In this document: positions 9,999 through 18,845 of the stretch, in pieces
Layout: every line of letters starts with the position of its first letter
Position numbering within the stretch: the first letter of the stretch is position 1
DNA from: CBDCUI01 sp965223115
GTDB taxonomy: Bacteria; Pseudomonadota; Gammaproteobacteria; UBA4575
DNA length: 64,000 nucleotides
NCBI GenBank assembly: GCA_965223115.1
Contig: OZ244982.1
Location: 620,001-684,000 of the forward strand
Reading direction: 5' to 3'
Translations under genes and position numbers: made by a program
Notes under the pieces: generated by a model
Told to the model about the DNA's origin: nothing
The model's database searches: none
The model's input: only the letters and a program-made list of their open reading frames with translations

Positions 9999-10024
9999 GC
10001 AACCGGGTTATTTAACCCGGTTGC
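9999..10024 (+). terminator. Hairpin after the binding-protein gene
   Basis: A perfect 12-bp inverted repeat (GCAACCGGGTTA / TAACCCGGTTGC) with a two-base centre. No T-run follows and the next gene starts 25 bases later, so it more likely protects the upstream mRNA from 3' exonucleases or gives partial termination than stops transcription fully. Confidence 0.6.
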
Positions 10025-10049
10025 AGAAGGAATGTTAAAAGGAACGATT

Positions 10050-10853
10050 ATGAGCGATACACCATTATTAGCAATTAACAATATTGAAGCCGTTTATGGA
10101 GGTGTAATACTTGCATTACGCGGAGTTTCATTAACGGTTAATAAAGGCGAAATTGTTTCTTTGCTTGGTGCTAATGGTGCGGGTAAAACTACAACTCTTA
10201 AAGCTTGTTCACGTTTGTTGTCTGCAGAAAGAGGCGAAGTAACCAAAGGCTCAATCGAATTAAATGGGGAAGATATTGCTGCATATAATGCCTATGACAT
10301 GGTTAAACAAGGTGTCGTTCAAGTGCTTGAAGGGCGTCATATTTTTGCTCACTTAAGTGTTGAAGAGAACTTATTGACAGGATCATTTATTAGAAACATG
10401 GACAGAGCAGAAGTTAATAGAAACCTTGAACATGTTTATGAATTGTTTCCTCGTATTAAACAACGTCGAAAAAACCCAGGTGGACTTTGTTCCGGTGGTG
10501 AGCAGCAAATGATTGCAGTAGGTAGAGCTTTAATGGCAAAACCTACACTCATATTACTAGACGAGCCGTCAATGGGCTTGGCACCACAATTTATTGAACA
10601 AATTTTTGAAATTGTTAAACAACTAAATGAAGAAGAAGGCGTAAGCTTTTTGGTTTCAGAACAAAATGCAATGGTTGCATTGCGTTATGCGTCGGTTGGT
10701 TACGTGATTGAGGACGGACGCGTTGTTAAAAGAGGTTCCTCAAAAGAATTACTAGAATCTACTGACGTTGCAGAAATGTACTTAGGTGGAGGAAAAGATG
10801 TTTCGTTTGATGGTGTGAAGTACTACCATAGGCGTAGTGCTAGTTTCGTATAG
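10050..10853 (+). CDS. Branched-chain amino acid-type ABC transporter ATP-binding protein (LivF-like)
   Basis: Second ATPase of the importer, about 267 residues. Walker A GANGAGKTT, signature LCSGGEQQM, Walker B LILLDEPSMGLAP. I prefer the ATG at 10050, which has AAAAGGAACGATT in front, over the ATG at 10032, whose only Shine-Dalgarno-like bases touch the codon. The C-terminal tail DVSFDGVKYYHRRSASFV is longer than in E. coli LivF. Last gene of the ligase/importer operon. Confidence 0.9.
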   Translation: MSDTPLLAINNIEAVYGGVILALRGVSLTVNKGEIVSLLGANGAGKTTTLKACSRLLSAERGEVTKGSIELNGEDIAAYNAYDMVKQGVVQVLEGRHIFAHLSVEENLLTGSFIRNMDRAEVNRNLEHVYELFPRIKQRRKNPGGLCSGGEQQMIAVGRALMAKPTLILLDEPSMGLAPQFIEQIFEIVKQLNEEEGVSFLVSEQNAMVALRYASVGYVIEDGRVVKRGSSKELLESTDVAEMYLGGGKDVSFDGVKYYHRRSASFV

Positions 10854-10922
10854 TTTTGTGGCAAATATATTACACGTTGAATCAATAGCTGCGTTACACA
10901 GCATCACTTGTTAACAACAATA

Positions 10923-11879
10923 CTAAGCAGCTTTCTTTAGTCTGTTTAGCCAAACTTCTAAGCCCGCAGCATTTAATTCTAAATCTGGTTTTAAGTAATT
11001 TATATGTGCTTGTACATCATTATTTGAATAACGAGTACTTAAACGTTGTTGAAGATAATCTGTTAAGGCATTATTGATTTTCTCTTTACATTGATCTTCA
11101 TTTATAAATTGTTTTGCAGTTTCAGCGTAGTGATTAATATCAGCTCGTAACTCTTGAGCCAGTTTTTGCACTTCAGTAACTTGACCAAAATGTGTTAGGT
11201 ACATTTTCTCGGGTTTGTAATCTAGTAATCGAGTCAGTGAATTTTGCCAAGCGTCTGGTTCAAATTGAACGGGTGATGTAGTAGGTAAGATAAAATCACC
11301 ATTATCGTCATAAAATTCTCTATACGATAGGCCAAAAGTGTCACCTGTAAAAAAACCTTTACTTGTTTCATCGTAAACACAAAAATGGTGTCGAGCATGT
11401 CCAGGAGTATCAATAAATTTTAAATTACGACCGGCTAAGTCCTGGCTTGAATTATCCTCTGCAACGATTACACGCGTTTCATCGATAGGTATTATCTGCC
11501 CAAAGCTGCGTGTGAATTTTTCTTTACCGTATACTGCAGTGGCTCCAGCAATTAATTTTTCAGGATTAATCATGTGTGGTGCCCCGCGTGGATGAATGAC
11601 CAGTTTTGCATTAGGTAGTTTACTCATGAGTAAGCCAGCACCACCCGCGTGGTCAAGATGTACGTGAGTAGGAATTACATATTCAACTGCCTCGACTGGA
11701 ATATTTTTAAGTTTTAAGACTTGCAGGGCATAAGGTACAGTGTGTCCTGTACCAGTATCAATAAAAGCAGCAGCTTTATTATGAGTGAGTAGATAACAGG
11801 CAGCGTGGCCTGTTTTAACATACATGGTGTCAATGCAAGTAATTCCAAATTCGTAATCGTGATAAATAGGTGAATTCAT
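10923..11879 (-). CDS. MBL-fold metallo-hydrolase
   Basis: A 318-residue metallo-beta-lactamase-fold protein. The metal-binding motif HVHLDH (about residue 72), the later GHARHH and the Asp in FFTGDTFG complete a two-metal site, as in glyoxalase-II-like hydrolases. The C-terminal ~100 residues are helical and not typical of glyoxalase II. It lies 12 bp downstream of the RraA-like gene on the same strand, so the two are probably co-transcribed. The substrate is unknown. Confidence 0.85.
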   Translation of the reverse strand: MNSPIYHDYEFGITCIDTMYVKTGHAACYLLTHNKAAAFIDTGTGHTVPYALQVLKLKNIPVEAVEYVIPTHVHLDHAGGAGLLMSKLPNAKLVIHPRGAPHMINPEKLIAGATAVYGKEKFTRSFGQIIPIDETRVIVAEDNSSQDLAGRNLKFIDTPGHARHHFCVYDETSKGFFTGDTFGLSYREFYDDNGDFILPTTSPVQFEPDAWQNSLTRLLDYKPEKMYLTHFGQVTEVQKLAQELRADINHYAETAKQFINEDQCKEKINNALTDYLQQRLSTRYSNNDVQAHINYLKPDLELNAAGLEVWLNRLKKAA

Positions 11880-11891
11880 AAAGTGTTTCTG

Positions 11892-12374
11892 TTAAGCAAG
11901 TAAATCTTTGGGGCTTACAATCACGCCATCTTCATCGGCATATAGGTAGTGACCAGGTGTAAAATCAATATCTGCAAAATGTACAGGTATATCTTTTTCT
12001 CCAATTCCCTTTTTATCTGTTTTAAGTGGCATCGTAGCCATAGCTTTGCAACCAATTTTAATTGTTGCAATGACTGCTGAGTCTCGAATACATCCATATA
12101 CAAGTATTCCAGCCCAGTGGTTGTCGGCACCTGCTTGGGCCAGTAAATCTCCCACTAGTGCACGTCGTGTAGAACCACCACCATCTATTACCAGGACTTG
12201 GCCAGAACCTGGGCTTTTTAAGGTTTCGCGTACTAGAGAGTTATCTTCAAAACACTTTACTGTGCTGATTTTCCCATAAAAGGAGATGTTACCACCGTAA
12301 TCTTGAAATAGAGGTTGGGCGACAGAGATATTTTCTTCATGATCATCGCAAAGATCTGCTGTTTTGAATTGCAT
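11892..12374 (-). CDS. RraA family protein / 4-hydroxy-4-methyl-2-oxoglutarate aldolase-like
   Basis: A 160-residue RraA-fold protein. It contains G-D followed by exactly 20 residues and then R-D (GDLL...CIRD), the D-X20-R-D pattern of class II HMG/oxaloacetate aldolases. Classical RraA, the RNase E inhibitor, lacks that Asp/Asp combination, so an aldolase or decarboxylase role is at least as likely as RNase regulation. The characteristic VIDGGGSTRRALVGD and YADEDGVIV segments are present. Divergent from isocitrate lyase and probably in one transcript with the downstream MBL-fold gene. Confidence 0.85.
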   Translation of the reverse strand: MQFKTADLCDDHEENISVAQPLFQDYGGNISFYGKISTVKCFEDNSLVRETLKSPGSGQVLVIDGGGSTRRALVGDLLAQAGADNHWAGILVYGCIRDSAVIATIKIGCKAMATMPLKTDKKGIGEKDIPVHFADIDFTPGHYLYADEDGVIVSPKDLLA

Positions 12375-12556
12375 ATATAAGTGCTCCTACTTAATTTCTA
12401 TTATTTTGATTTGTAATAATGCCATTCTTTTGAATATAAATTTTGTAAGCATTTAATACCAGAACTTCAATAATAGGCTTAAATATACCCCAAGATAGGT
12501 AGCGTATTAGGCTTTATTGCTTGGCTAAATGTAAATCTTATTTACCTATTGATGAC

Positions 12557-12586
12557 TTGCATGACGGATTTCTCAATTTTTATAGT
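12557..12586 (+). promoter_or_regulatory. Candidate sigma-70 promoter of isocitrate lyase
   Basis: TTGCAT (12557-12562) and TATAGT (12581-12586) are separated by 18 bases and would start transcription about 95 bases before the chosen aceA start. It lies in the ~300-bp divergent region shared with the RraA-like gene. Matched by eye only. Confidence 0.35.
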
Positions 12587-12688
12587 CATGCTAAATTAGT
12601 ATCTGATAATATACACGGCCCATTTGGGATTGAATGAATTTCTGGAGCAGAAGTTTACATTATTAGGGGTTTTTTGAAGGAGGCCATT

Positions 12689-14023
12689 GTGAGTAAGAGT
12701 AGAGCAGAACAAATACAAGAATTAGAAAAGGAATGGGCCAGCAACCCTCGCTGGAAAAATGTAAAACGTGATTATTCTGCAGAGGATGTTGTACGTTTAC
12801 GCGGTAGTTTACAGCCCGAGTATACCATTGCACGTAAAGGTGCTGATAAGCTTTGGGAAAAAGTGAATGGTGCTGCTAAGAAAGGTTATGTGAATGCCTT
12901 TGGCGCGATCACTGCGGGACAGGCCATGCAACAAGCTAAAGCGGGATTGGAAGCAGTTTATCTGTCAGGTTGGCAAGTTGCTGCCGACGGAAATACATCT
13001 GAAACCATGTATCCAGATCAATCTCTCTATGCATACGACTCTGTTCCTACCATGGTTCGTCGTATCAATAACACTTTTAAGCGTGCAGATGAGATTCAAT
13101 GGAAAAACATCGCAGATGGCAAAATGTCAGAAGAAGATGCCATTGATTACTTTTTACCTATCGTTGCAGATGCAGAAGCGGGCTTCGGTGGTGTATTAAA
13201 CGCTTATGAATTGATGAAAAATATGATTGCTAACGGTGCAGCGGGAGCTCACTTTGAAGATCAACTTGCTGCAGTGAAGAAGTGTGGTCACATGGGTGGT
13301 AAAGTTCTTGTTCCTACTCAAGAAGCCGTACAAAAATTAGGTGCTGCACGTTTAGCGGCTGATGTTATGGGTGTGCCAACTATTGTTTTAGCGCGTACAG
13401 ATGCAGAAGCGGCTAATTTAGTAACCAGTGATTTTGATGATAATGATAAGCCATTCCTTACAGGTGAACGTACGCAGGAAGGTTTCTATCGTGTTAAAAA
13501 TGGTTTAGAGCAAGCCATTAGTCGTGGTGTTGCTTACGCGCCTTATGCTGATTTAGTTTGGTGTGAAACAGGTGTGCCTGATATTGGATTTGCACGTGAA
13601 TTCGCACAAGCAGTACAAGCAGCCGTTCCTGGTCAATTGATGTCTTACAACTGTTCACCTTCTTTCAACTGGAAGAAGAATCTGAATGATTCACAAATTG
13701 CGACTTTCCAGGAAGATTTGTCAGCTTTGGGTTATAAATTCCAGTTCATTACCTTAGCGGGTATCCACTTAAACTGGTACCGTACTTTCGACTTGGCGTA
13801 TAACTACGCGCGAGGTGAAGGTATGAAGCATTACGTAGAAATGGTCCAAGAACCAGAATTTGCGGGCCGTGAACGTGGCTATACGTTCGTATCTCACCAG
13901 CAAGAAGTGGGTGCTGGTTACTTTGATGATGTAACGACGGTTATCCAAGGTGGTTCATCATCTGTTACTGCGTTGACGGGTTCTACTGAAGAGGCTCAAT
14001 TTGATAAGTCTGCTGCAGGTTAA
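12689..14023 (+). CDS. aceA: Isocitrate lyase
   Basis: Cleaves isocitrate to glyoxylate and succinate, the first glyoxylate-shunt step. The catalytic loop KKCGHMGGKV, the metal-binding region VADAEAGFGG and the segment SYNCSPSFNWKKNL are all present, so the enzyme looks active. I choose the GTG at 12689 (444 residues, near the usual ~430), because AAGGAGG lies 6 bases upstream; the TTG at 12674 would include that site in the coding region. A strong terminator follows. No malate synthase is seen in the window. Isocitrate dehydrogenase, which competes at the same branch point, is the next gene. Confidence 0.96.
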   Translation: MSKSRAEQIQELEKEWASNPRWKNVKRDYSAEDVVRLRGSLQPEYTIARKGADKLWEKVNGAAKKGYVNAFGAITAGQAMQQAKAGLEAVYLSGWQVAADGNTSETMYPDQSLYAYDSVPTMVRRINNTFKRADEIQWKNIADGKMSEEDAIDYFLPIVADAEAGFGGVLNAYELMKNMIANGAAGAHFEDQLAAVKKCGHMGGKVLVPTQEAVQKLGAARLAADVMGVPTIVLARTDAEAANLVTSDFDDNDKPFLTGERTQEGFYRVKNGLEQAISRGVAYAPYADLVWCETGVPDIGFAREFAQAVQAAVPGQLMSYNCSPSFNWKKNLNDSQIATFQEDLSALGYKFQFITLAGIHLNWYRTFDLAYNYARGEGMKHYVEMVQEPEFAGRERGYTFVSHQQEVGAGYFDDVTTVIQGGSSSVTALTGSTEEAQFDKSAAG

Positions 14024-14049
14024 GCTAATAATTTAAATAAAAGCTTAAA

Positions 14050-14086
14050 AACCCGGTATGTAACAATTACATACCGGGTTTTTTTT
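14050..14086 (+). terminator. Rho-independent terminator of aceA
   Basis: A perfect 14-bp stem (14050-14063 with 14067-14080) with the three-base loop CAA, followed by eight T. Textbook intrinsic terminator 26 bases after the aceA stop. Confidence 0.93.
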
Positions 14087-14183
14087 ATTTTGTTTATAAG
14101 AAAATACTTATCGGGCAGGGTGTAATTATTTAAACTATAATCTGTTTAACAACATAAATATTAAATTCTACTAGAGGTTTTTT

Positions 14184-15530
14184 ATGGCGCATAAACCCTA
14201 TGAGCATGTCCAGATTCCTGCGGATGCGGAACCCATTCAGCTTAATCAGGATAACACCCTGCAGGTTCCTAATAATCCAATTATTCCTTTTATAGAAGGT
14301 GATGGGATTGGTATCGATGTTACGCCGGTTATGCGCAGAGTAGTTACAGCTGCAGTTAAATTGGCTTATAACGATGAACGCCGTATTCGCTGGATGGAGA
14401 TTTTTGCTGGTGAAAAGGCCTCTCGTTTATATGGGACGACTGAATTTCTTCCTGAAGAAACACTTGATGTCATGCGTAAATACATTGTGTCAATCAAGGG
14501 TCCGCTTGCCACACCTGTAGGCGAAGGCATGCGTTCATTGAATGTTGCAATTCGACAAGTGTTGGATCTTTATGCATGTGTACGTCCAATTCGATATTTT
14601 TCAGGCACACCCACACCGCTTAAGGATTCAGGTACAACCGATATGGTGATATTTAGGGAAAATACTGAAGACATTTATGCAGGAATAGAATGGGAAGCGC
14701 AAAGTAAGGAAGTTAAAAAAGTTATCAAGTTCTTACGTGAAGAAATGGGTGTTACAAAAATCCGTTTCCCTGAAACTTCCGGAATAGGTATTAAACCTGT
14801 TTCTAAAGAAGGTTCGGTACGTTTAATTCGTAAAGCAATTCAATATGCTTTAGACAATAATCGTAATTCCGTTTCTTTGGTGCACAAAGGAAATATTATG
14901 AAATTTACTGAAGGTGCGTTTAGAAATTGGGGCTACGATTTAGCTTTACATGAATTTAATGCTGAAGTCATTGGTGAAGGCCCATGGTGTAAAATTAAAA
15001 ATCCTAATAATGGGAATGATGTCATTATTAAAGATGTAATCGCAGATAATTTTTTACAACAAATTCTATTGAAGCCCGAAGATTACGATGTCATAGCTAC
15101 ACTGAATTTGAATGGCGATTACATTTCTGATGCGTTAGCTGCGCAAGTTGGTGGAATTGGTATAGCTCCGGGTGGAAATATTTCTGATAGTGTAGCTGTA
15201 TTTGAAGCAACACATGGTACTGCTCCCGGTTTTGCGGGTAAAAATCGTGTTAACCCTGGTTCAATAATTTTATCTGCTGAAATGATGTTACGTTATATAG
15301 GCTGGGATGAAGCGGCTAACCTGATTGAAAAAGGTGTGTCGGGTGCAATTGCAGCAAGAACGGTAACTTATGACTTGGCACGTGCTCGTGCAGGCTTTAG
15401 TGCAGTAAAAGGCCGGCGTCCTGGGACATCAAGAGAAGTGCAAGAAGATTTAGAACGACTCATGCCAGGTGCAACACTTGTGAGCACGACTGGATTTGGT
15501 GAAGAAATTATAAAAAATATGTCTATGTAA
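14184..15530 (+). CDS. icd: Isocitrate dehydrogenase (icd-type)
   Basis: Oxidative decarboxylation of isocitrate to 2-oxoglutarate in the TCA cycle; 448 residues. The substrate loop GEGMRSLNVAIRQ contains the Ser that AceK phosphorylates in E. coli. VFEATHGTAP and NPGSIILSAEMMLRYIGW are also conserved. Two departures from the E. coli enzyme stand out: the Lys-Tyr pair that binds the NADP 2'-phosphate (HGTAPKYAG in E. coli) is Gly-Phe here (HGTAPGFAG), and about 25 residues (around LARARAGFSAVKGRRPG) are inserted between TVTYD and ERLM near the C-terminus. Cofactor preference should therefore not be assumed. It has its own transcription unit, being separated from aceA by a terminator. Confidence 0.93.
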   Translation: MAHKPYEHVQIPADAEPIQLNQDNTLQVPNNPIIPFIEGDGIGIDVTPVMRRVVTAAVKLAYNDERRIRWMEIFAGEKASRLYGTTEFLPEETLDVMRKYIVSIKGPLATPVGEGMRSLNVAIRQVLDLYACVRPIRYFSGTPTPLKDSGTTDMVIFRENTEDIYAGIEWEAQSKEVKKVIKFLREEMGVTKIRFPETSGIGIKPVSKEGSVRLIRKAIQYALDNNRNSVSLVHKGNIMKFTEGAFRNWGYDLALHEFNAEVIGEGPWCKIKNPNNGNDVIIKDVIADNFLQQILLKPEDYDVIATLNLNGDYISDALAAQVGGIGIAPGGNISDSVAVFEATHGTAPGFAGKNRVNPGSIILSAEMMLRYIGWDEAANLIEKGVSGAIAARTVTYDLARARAGFSAVKGRRPGTSREVQEDLERLMPGATLVSTTGFGEEIIKNMSM

Positions 15531-15694
15531 TGAATTACATATTTTAAAATTGAATAAGCATATTGCTTTATAGCACTTTTCCATTATATTCCACACAGTA
15601 CCACAATAAATTGATTGTCAAATATAAGTAGTTGCTCATTCAAATAATAGTCTAAGCTAATTTTACTAGATTGTAGTTCATTAGAAGGAAAATA

Positions 15695-16384
15695 ATGAGA
15701 ATTGCCATTCTTGAGGATGATGTTGATCAAGCTAGGCTTGTTGAAATATGGTTATCTGATGCTGGACATAATTGCTATGTCTACCACTCTGGTAGCCAAA
15801 TTGTTCAATCCCTAAACAATGAGAGCTTCGATGTTATATTGCTTGATTGGGAAGTGCCTGACATGAGTGGGTTCGAAGTGTTGCAGTGGGTGCGCGAAAA
15901 TCTAGACTGGTATGTACCTGTTCTATTCATCACGCAACGTGATCAGGAAGAAGACGTGGTAAAGGCGTTGCAAGCAGGTGCAGATGATTATATGGCTAAA
16001 CCAATTAAACGTGCTGAAATGCTTGCACGTATTGGCGCGGTATCAAGAAGAAATAATCCCCAAGATGAAGGTGAAACGATATTGGATTTTTCGCCTTACT
16101 CATTGGATTTAAAGAAAAGAACGGTAAGTTGTAATAATACAGAAATTGAGTTAACTCAAAAAGAATATGATCTAGCTTTGTTTATATTTCGAAATATAGG
16201 CAGAGTCTTGTCAAGAGGTTATATTCTTGAAAGGGTGTGGGGTAAGAATCCTGAAATTAATACGCGTACAGTAGATACGCATATTAGTCGTTTAAGGCGC
16301 AAGCTAAACATATCTATTGAAAATGGATGGAGACTTACCTCTGTCTATCAACATGGATATCGCTTAGAACCTGCGACTGAATAA
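15695..16384 (+). CDS. OmpR/PhoB-family response regulator
   Basis: A 229-residue two-domain regulator: receiver (1-120, acidic pocket EDD near the N-terminus, phospho-acceptor Asp51 in LLDWEVP, Lys in MAKPI) and a winged-helix DNA-binding domain (about 135-227, RTVDTHISRLRRKL and a YRLE ending). It lies 79 bp upstream of the GTPase-kinase-HPt operon on the same strand and is the obvious final receiver for that phosphorelay, although no kinase-regulator pairing can be proven from sequence. Confidence 0.92.
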   Translation: MRIAILEDDVDQARLVEIWLSDAGHNCYVYHSGSQIVQSLNNESFDVILLDWEVPDMSGFEVLQWVRENLDWYVPVLFITQRDQEEDVVKALQAGADDYMAKPIKRAEMLARIGAVSRRNNPQDEGETILDFSPYSLDLKKRTVSCNNTEIELTQKEYDLALFIFRNIGRVLSRGYILERVWGKNPEINTRTVDTHISRLRRKLNISIENGWRLTSVYQHGYRLEPATE

Positions 16385-16463
16385 AGCGCTTGAGTTGTAT
16401 TAGACACTTAAACCTATACGCACTCTGATGATTACTTTTATTATTCATTAAGTATGTTTTTGT

Positions 16464-16967
16464 ATGGATGTAATTAATAAAAAAATTTGTATGGTTGGAG
16501 ATTTTTCTGTTGGCAAAACAAGTCTCGTGGCACGCTTTGTAAAAAATATTTTTTCTGAAAAATATCTTAGTACAGTAGGAGTTAAAATAGATTCTAAAGA
16601 AATTATTATAAATGATATGACCACATTAAAACTGTTAATTTGGGATATTGCAGGTAAGGATAAACTAAGCAGTTTAGATGATAATTATATTAGGGGCTGT
16701 GCAGGTTATTTGCTAATAGCAGATGGAACACGCAAACATACTTTAGAATCTGCATACAAATTACAAGCGCATTTGCAAAACGAGCTGGGAGATATACCTT
16801 TTTGTATGCTCATTAATAAAAACGATTTGAAGAATCAATGGGAATGCAATGATGTAGAGATTAATAATATAAAAAATAATAAATGGTCTTATTTTGAAAC
16901 AAGCGCAAAAAATGGTGAGAATGTTGAAGTAGCATTTAATGAGCTTGCAAAAAAAATACTTTCATGA
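16464..16967 (+). CDS. Rab/Ras-like small GTPase
   Basis: A 167-residue single-domain GTPase of the Ras superfamily, with the eukaryote-like set of motifs: P-loop GDFSVGKTS (12-20), switch-I Thr37 in STVGV, WDIAGKD (60-66), NKND (118-121) and ETSAK (145-149). Residue 65, the catalytic Gln of Ras/Rab (DTAGQ), is Lys here, so intrinsic GTP hydrolysis may be slow or depend on a partner. There is no C-terminal Cys for prenylation. The stop overlaps the kinase start (ATGA), implying translational coupling and a shared function. Bacterial Rab-like proteins are known (Rup-type families), but their roles are largely undefined. It is not MglA-like. Confidence 0.9.
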   Translation: MDVINKKICMVGDFSVGKTSLVARFVKNIFSEKYLSTVGVKIDSKEIIINDMTTLKLLIWDIAGKDKLSSLDDNYIRGCAGYLLIADGTRKHTLESAYKLQAHLQNELGDIPFCMLINKNDLKNQWECNDVEINNIKNNKWSYFETSAKNGENVEVAFNELAKKILS

Positions 16968-18496
16968 AGCAACATACTGAAAAAATTGCGCAAAACTTAT
17001 ATGCGATATCTGCTGAGAAGATGAAGCCACTTGTGGTGGTAGTAGATGATGAGAATAACTATATTTCTCATTATGGAAATTTAAGCAATTATGATTTTAA
17101 TCATTTCGTTCCAGGGCATAGCTGCATTAAAGAACTTCCTTTTCTAGTTGGATTGGAAAAAGAGTCATACGTGGTTTTGCCACTTGTAAGTTTTAGTGAA
17201 AATATCGTAGCTAGTGTAAATGTTATACAAATAAATCGAAATCGTTACGTAGTTCTTTTAGATGCTAAAGATGAGCACCAAAGACATCAGAAAACTACAC
17301 AAGTGTCTAATGAGGCTAAGCTACTTAATGTAAAATTAAGACAAATAACTGAGCAGTTGAAGGAGACGCAGTTAGAACTGGAGCATAAAAACAAGAAACT
17401 TGAATTAGCCAATACTGCCAAATCTCGTTTTATATCCAGTATGTCACATGAGTTTAGAACACCTATCTCATCAATATTAGGCTATGCAGACATTCTCGCT
17501 AGCAAGTTTTCAGACAGTGATGATGAATATCGATATACAAAAGCCATAGAAAGAAATACTAAATATTTGCTATCGCTGATAGATAACGTTTTAGAACATG
17601 CGCAGTTAGAAACAGAAAAATTAACTCTAAATATAGCGCCATTCCAGGTAGCGGAACTGCTTAATGATATAAACTTAATGTTTTCTACTTTAGCCAAAGA
17701 ATCTAATCTTATATTTAACTTTGACATAAGTAATAATGTGCCAGAAGTATTACAAACAGACCGCATTAGATTGCAACAAATATTAATTAATATTATAGGT
17801 AATGCTATTAAATATACTGAAGTAGGATCGGTCAGTGTTGAAGTAAATTGGAAAAATAATAATCTAATTATTATTGTTTCAGATACAGGTCCGGGAATTT
17901 TTGAAGAACATCGGGACAATATATTTCAAGCATTTAATCGCATACATTCTGAAAATAAAAAAGGTGCTGGTTTAGGGCTTTCTATCAGTAAACAATTGGC
18001 TGAGAAGTTAGGAGGAGAGCTTAAATTGCATTCTGAGGTTGGTTCAGGTTCAGTTTTTACTTTGACTATTTATGCAAACCAAGTAGATGCAATATCTTTA
18101 GCAAAAATCAAAGAGCATTCAAGTAAAAATGAAGCTAAAGTTTTAATTGTTGAAGATGATGAGGACTTGGTTGAATTGTTAAAAATATTTTTACATGAGT
18201 TTGGATATTCTACTTCAGTGGCCTATGATGGGGATGAAGCAATAAAGAAGTGTAATGAAGAAAAGTTCGATCTGGTGTTGTTAGATATGCAGCTACCGAA
18301 ATTAAATGGAACTGACGTACTAAAAATATTAGTAGAAAAAGATATAAAGATCCCTACTATTGGTATGACAGCGTCAACAAATAATGAAGATAAGAATAAT
18401 GCGCTTAAAGCAGGTTGTAATGAATTTTTGATAAAGCCTATACAGGTTGCACCTTTAATAAGTACTATAAATAAATTACTTTTAAATGATGTCTAA
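16964..18496 (+). CDS. Cytosolic hybrid histidine kinase
   Basis: A 510-residue kinase with no membrane span. An N-terminal ~110-residue domain, possibly PAS-like, is followed by a coiled coil (about 118-150), a dimerisation domain with His162 in SHEFRTP, an ATPase domain (about 265-375; N box IIGNAIKYTE, G1 SDTGPGIF, G2 GAGLGLSIS) and a C-terminal receiver (about 393-508, Asp441 in LLDMQLP). Hybrid architecture requires an HPt partner, which is encoded next with an 11-bp overlap. The preceding small GTPase overlaps by 4 bp and could bind the N-terminal domain as a regulator. Confidence 0.93.
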   Translation: MKQHTEKIAQNLYAISAEKMKPLVVVVDDENNYISHYGNLSNYDFNHFVPGHSCIKELPFLVGLEKESYVVLPLVSFSENIVASVNVIQINRNRYVVLLDAKDEHQRHQKTTQVSNEAKLLNVKLRQITEQLKETQLELEHKNKKLELANTAKSRFISSMSHEFRTPISSILGYADILASKFSDSDDEYRYTKAIERNTKYLLSLIDNVLEHAQLETEKLTLNIAPFQVAELLNDINLMFSTLAKESNLIFNFDISNNVPEVLQTDRIRLQQILINIIGNAIKYTEVGSVSVEVNWKNNNLIIIVSDTGPGIFEEHRDNIFQAFNRIHSENKKGAGLGLSISKQLAEKLGGELKLHSEVGSGSVFTLTIYANQVDAISLAKIKEHSSKNEAKVLIVEDDEDLVELLKIFLHEFGYSTSVAYDGDEAIKKCNEEKFDLVLLDMQLPKLNGTDVLKILVEKDIKIPTIGMTASTNNEDKNNALKAGCNEFLIKPIQVAPLISTINKLLLNDV

Positions 18497-18845
18497 TCTG
18501 TCATCCGATGCTCAGCAAAAAATAACTAAGTTAAAAAAGTCTTATATTGCATCATTGCCTGATAAGTTGAAAACTTTAGAGAATGACTGGGTGAACATCG
18601 TGAATCAATCATTCAAACTTTCAGATATAGAGTCACTTCGTACCATAAGCCATAAATTAGCAGGATCTGCAGGTTCTTATGAATTAATAGAAATATCAAA
18701 GTCTGCTAGAGCTGTTGAAAAGGCATGTAATGAATATTTGCAGTCTAAGACAAATGAAAAAAATGGCATAAAAAATTTGACTGCAAGCTATAAAAATTTA
18801 ATTAACGTAATACATAAATCAATTGATAATTATTTAATTAAATAG
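18486..18845 (+). CDS. HPt phosphotransfer protein
   Basis: A 119-residue all-helical HPt domain with His56 in ISHKLAGSAGSY, the phosphotransfer motif. It overlaps the end of the hybrid kinase by 11 bp; a second ATG follows immediately, so the start may be 18489. It should carry phosphate from the kinase receiver Asp to a response regulator, most simply the OmpR-type protein at 15695. Confidence 0.9.
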   Translation: MMSNLSSDAQQKITKLKKSYIASLPDKLKTLENDWVNIVNQSFKLSDIESLRTISHKLAGSAGSYELIEISKSARAVEKACNEYLQSKTNEKNGIKNLTASYKNLINVIHKSIDNYLIK

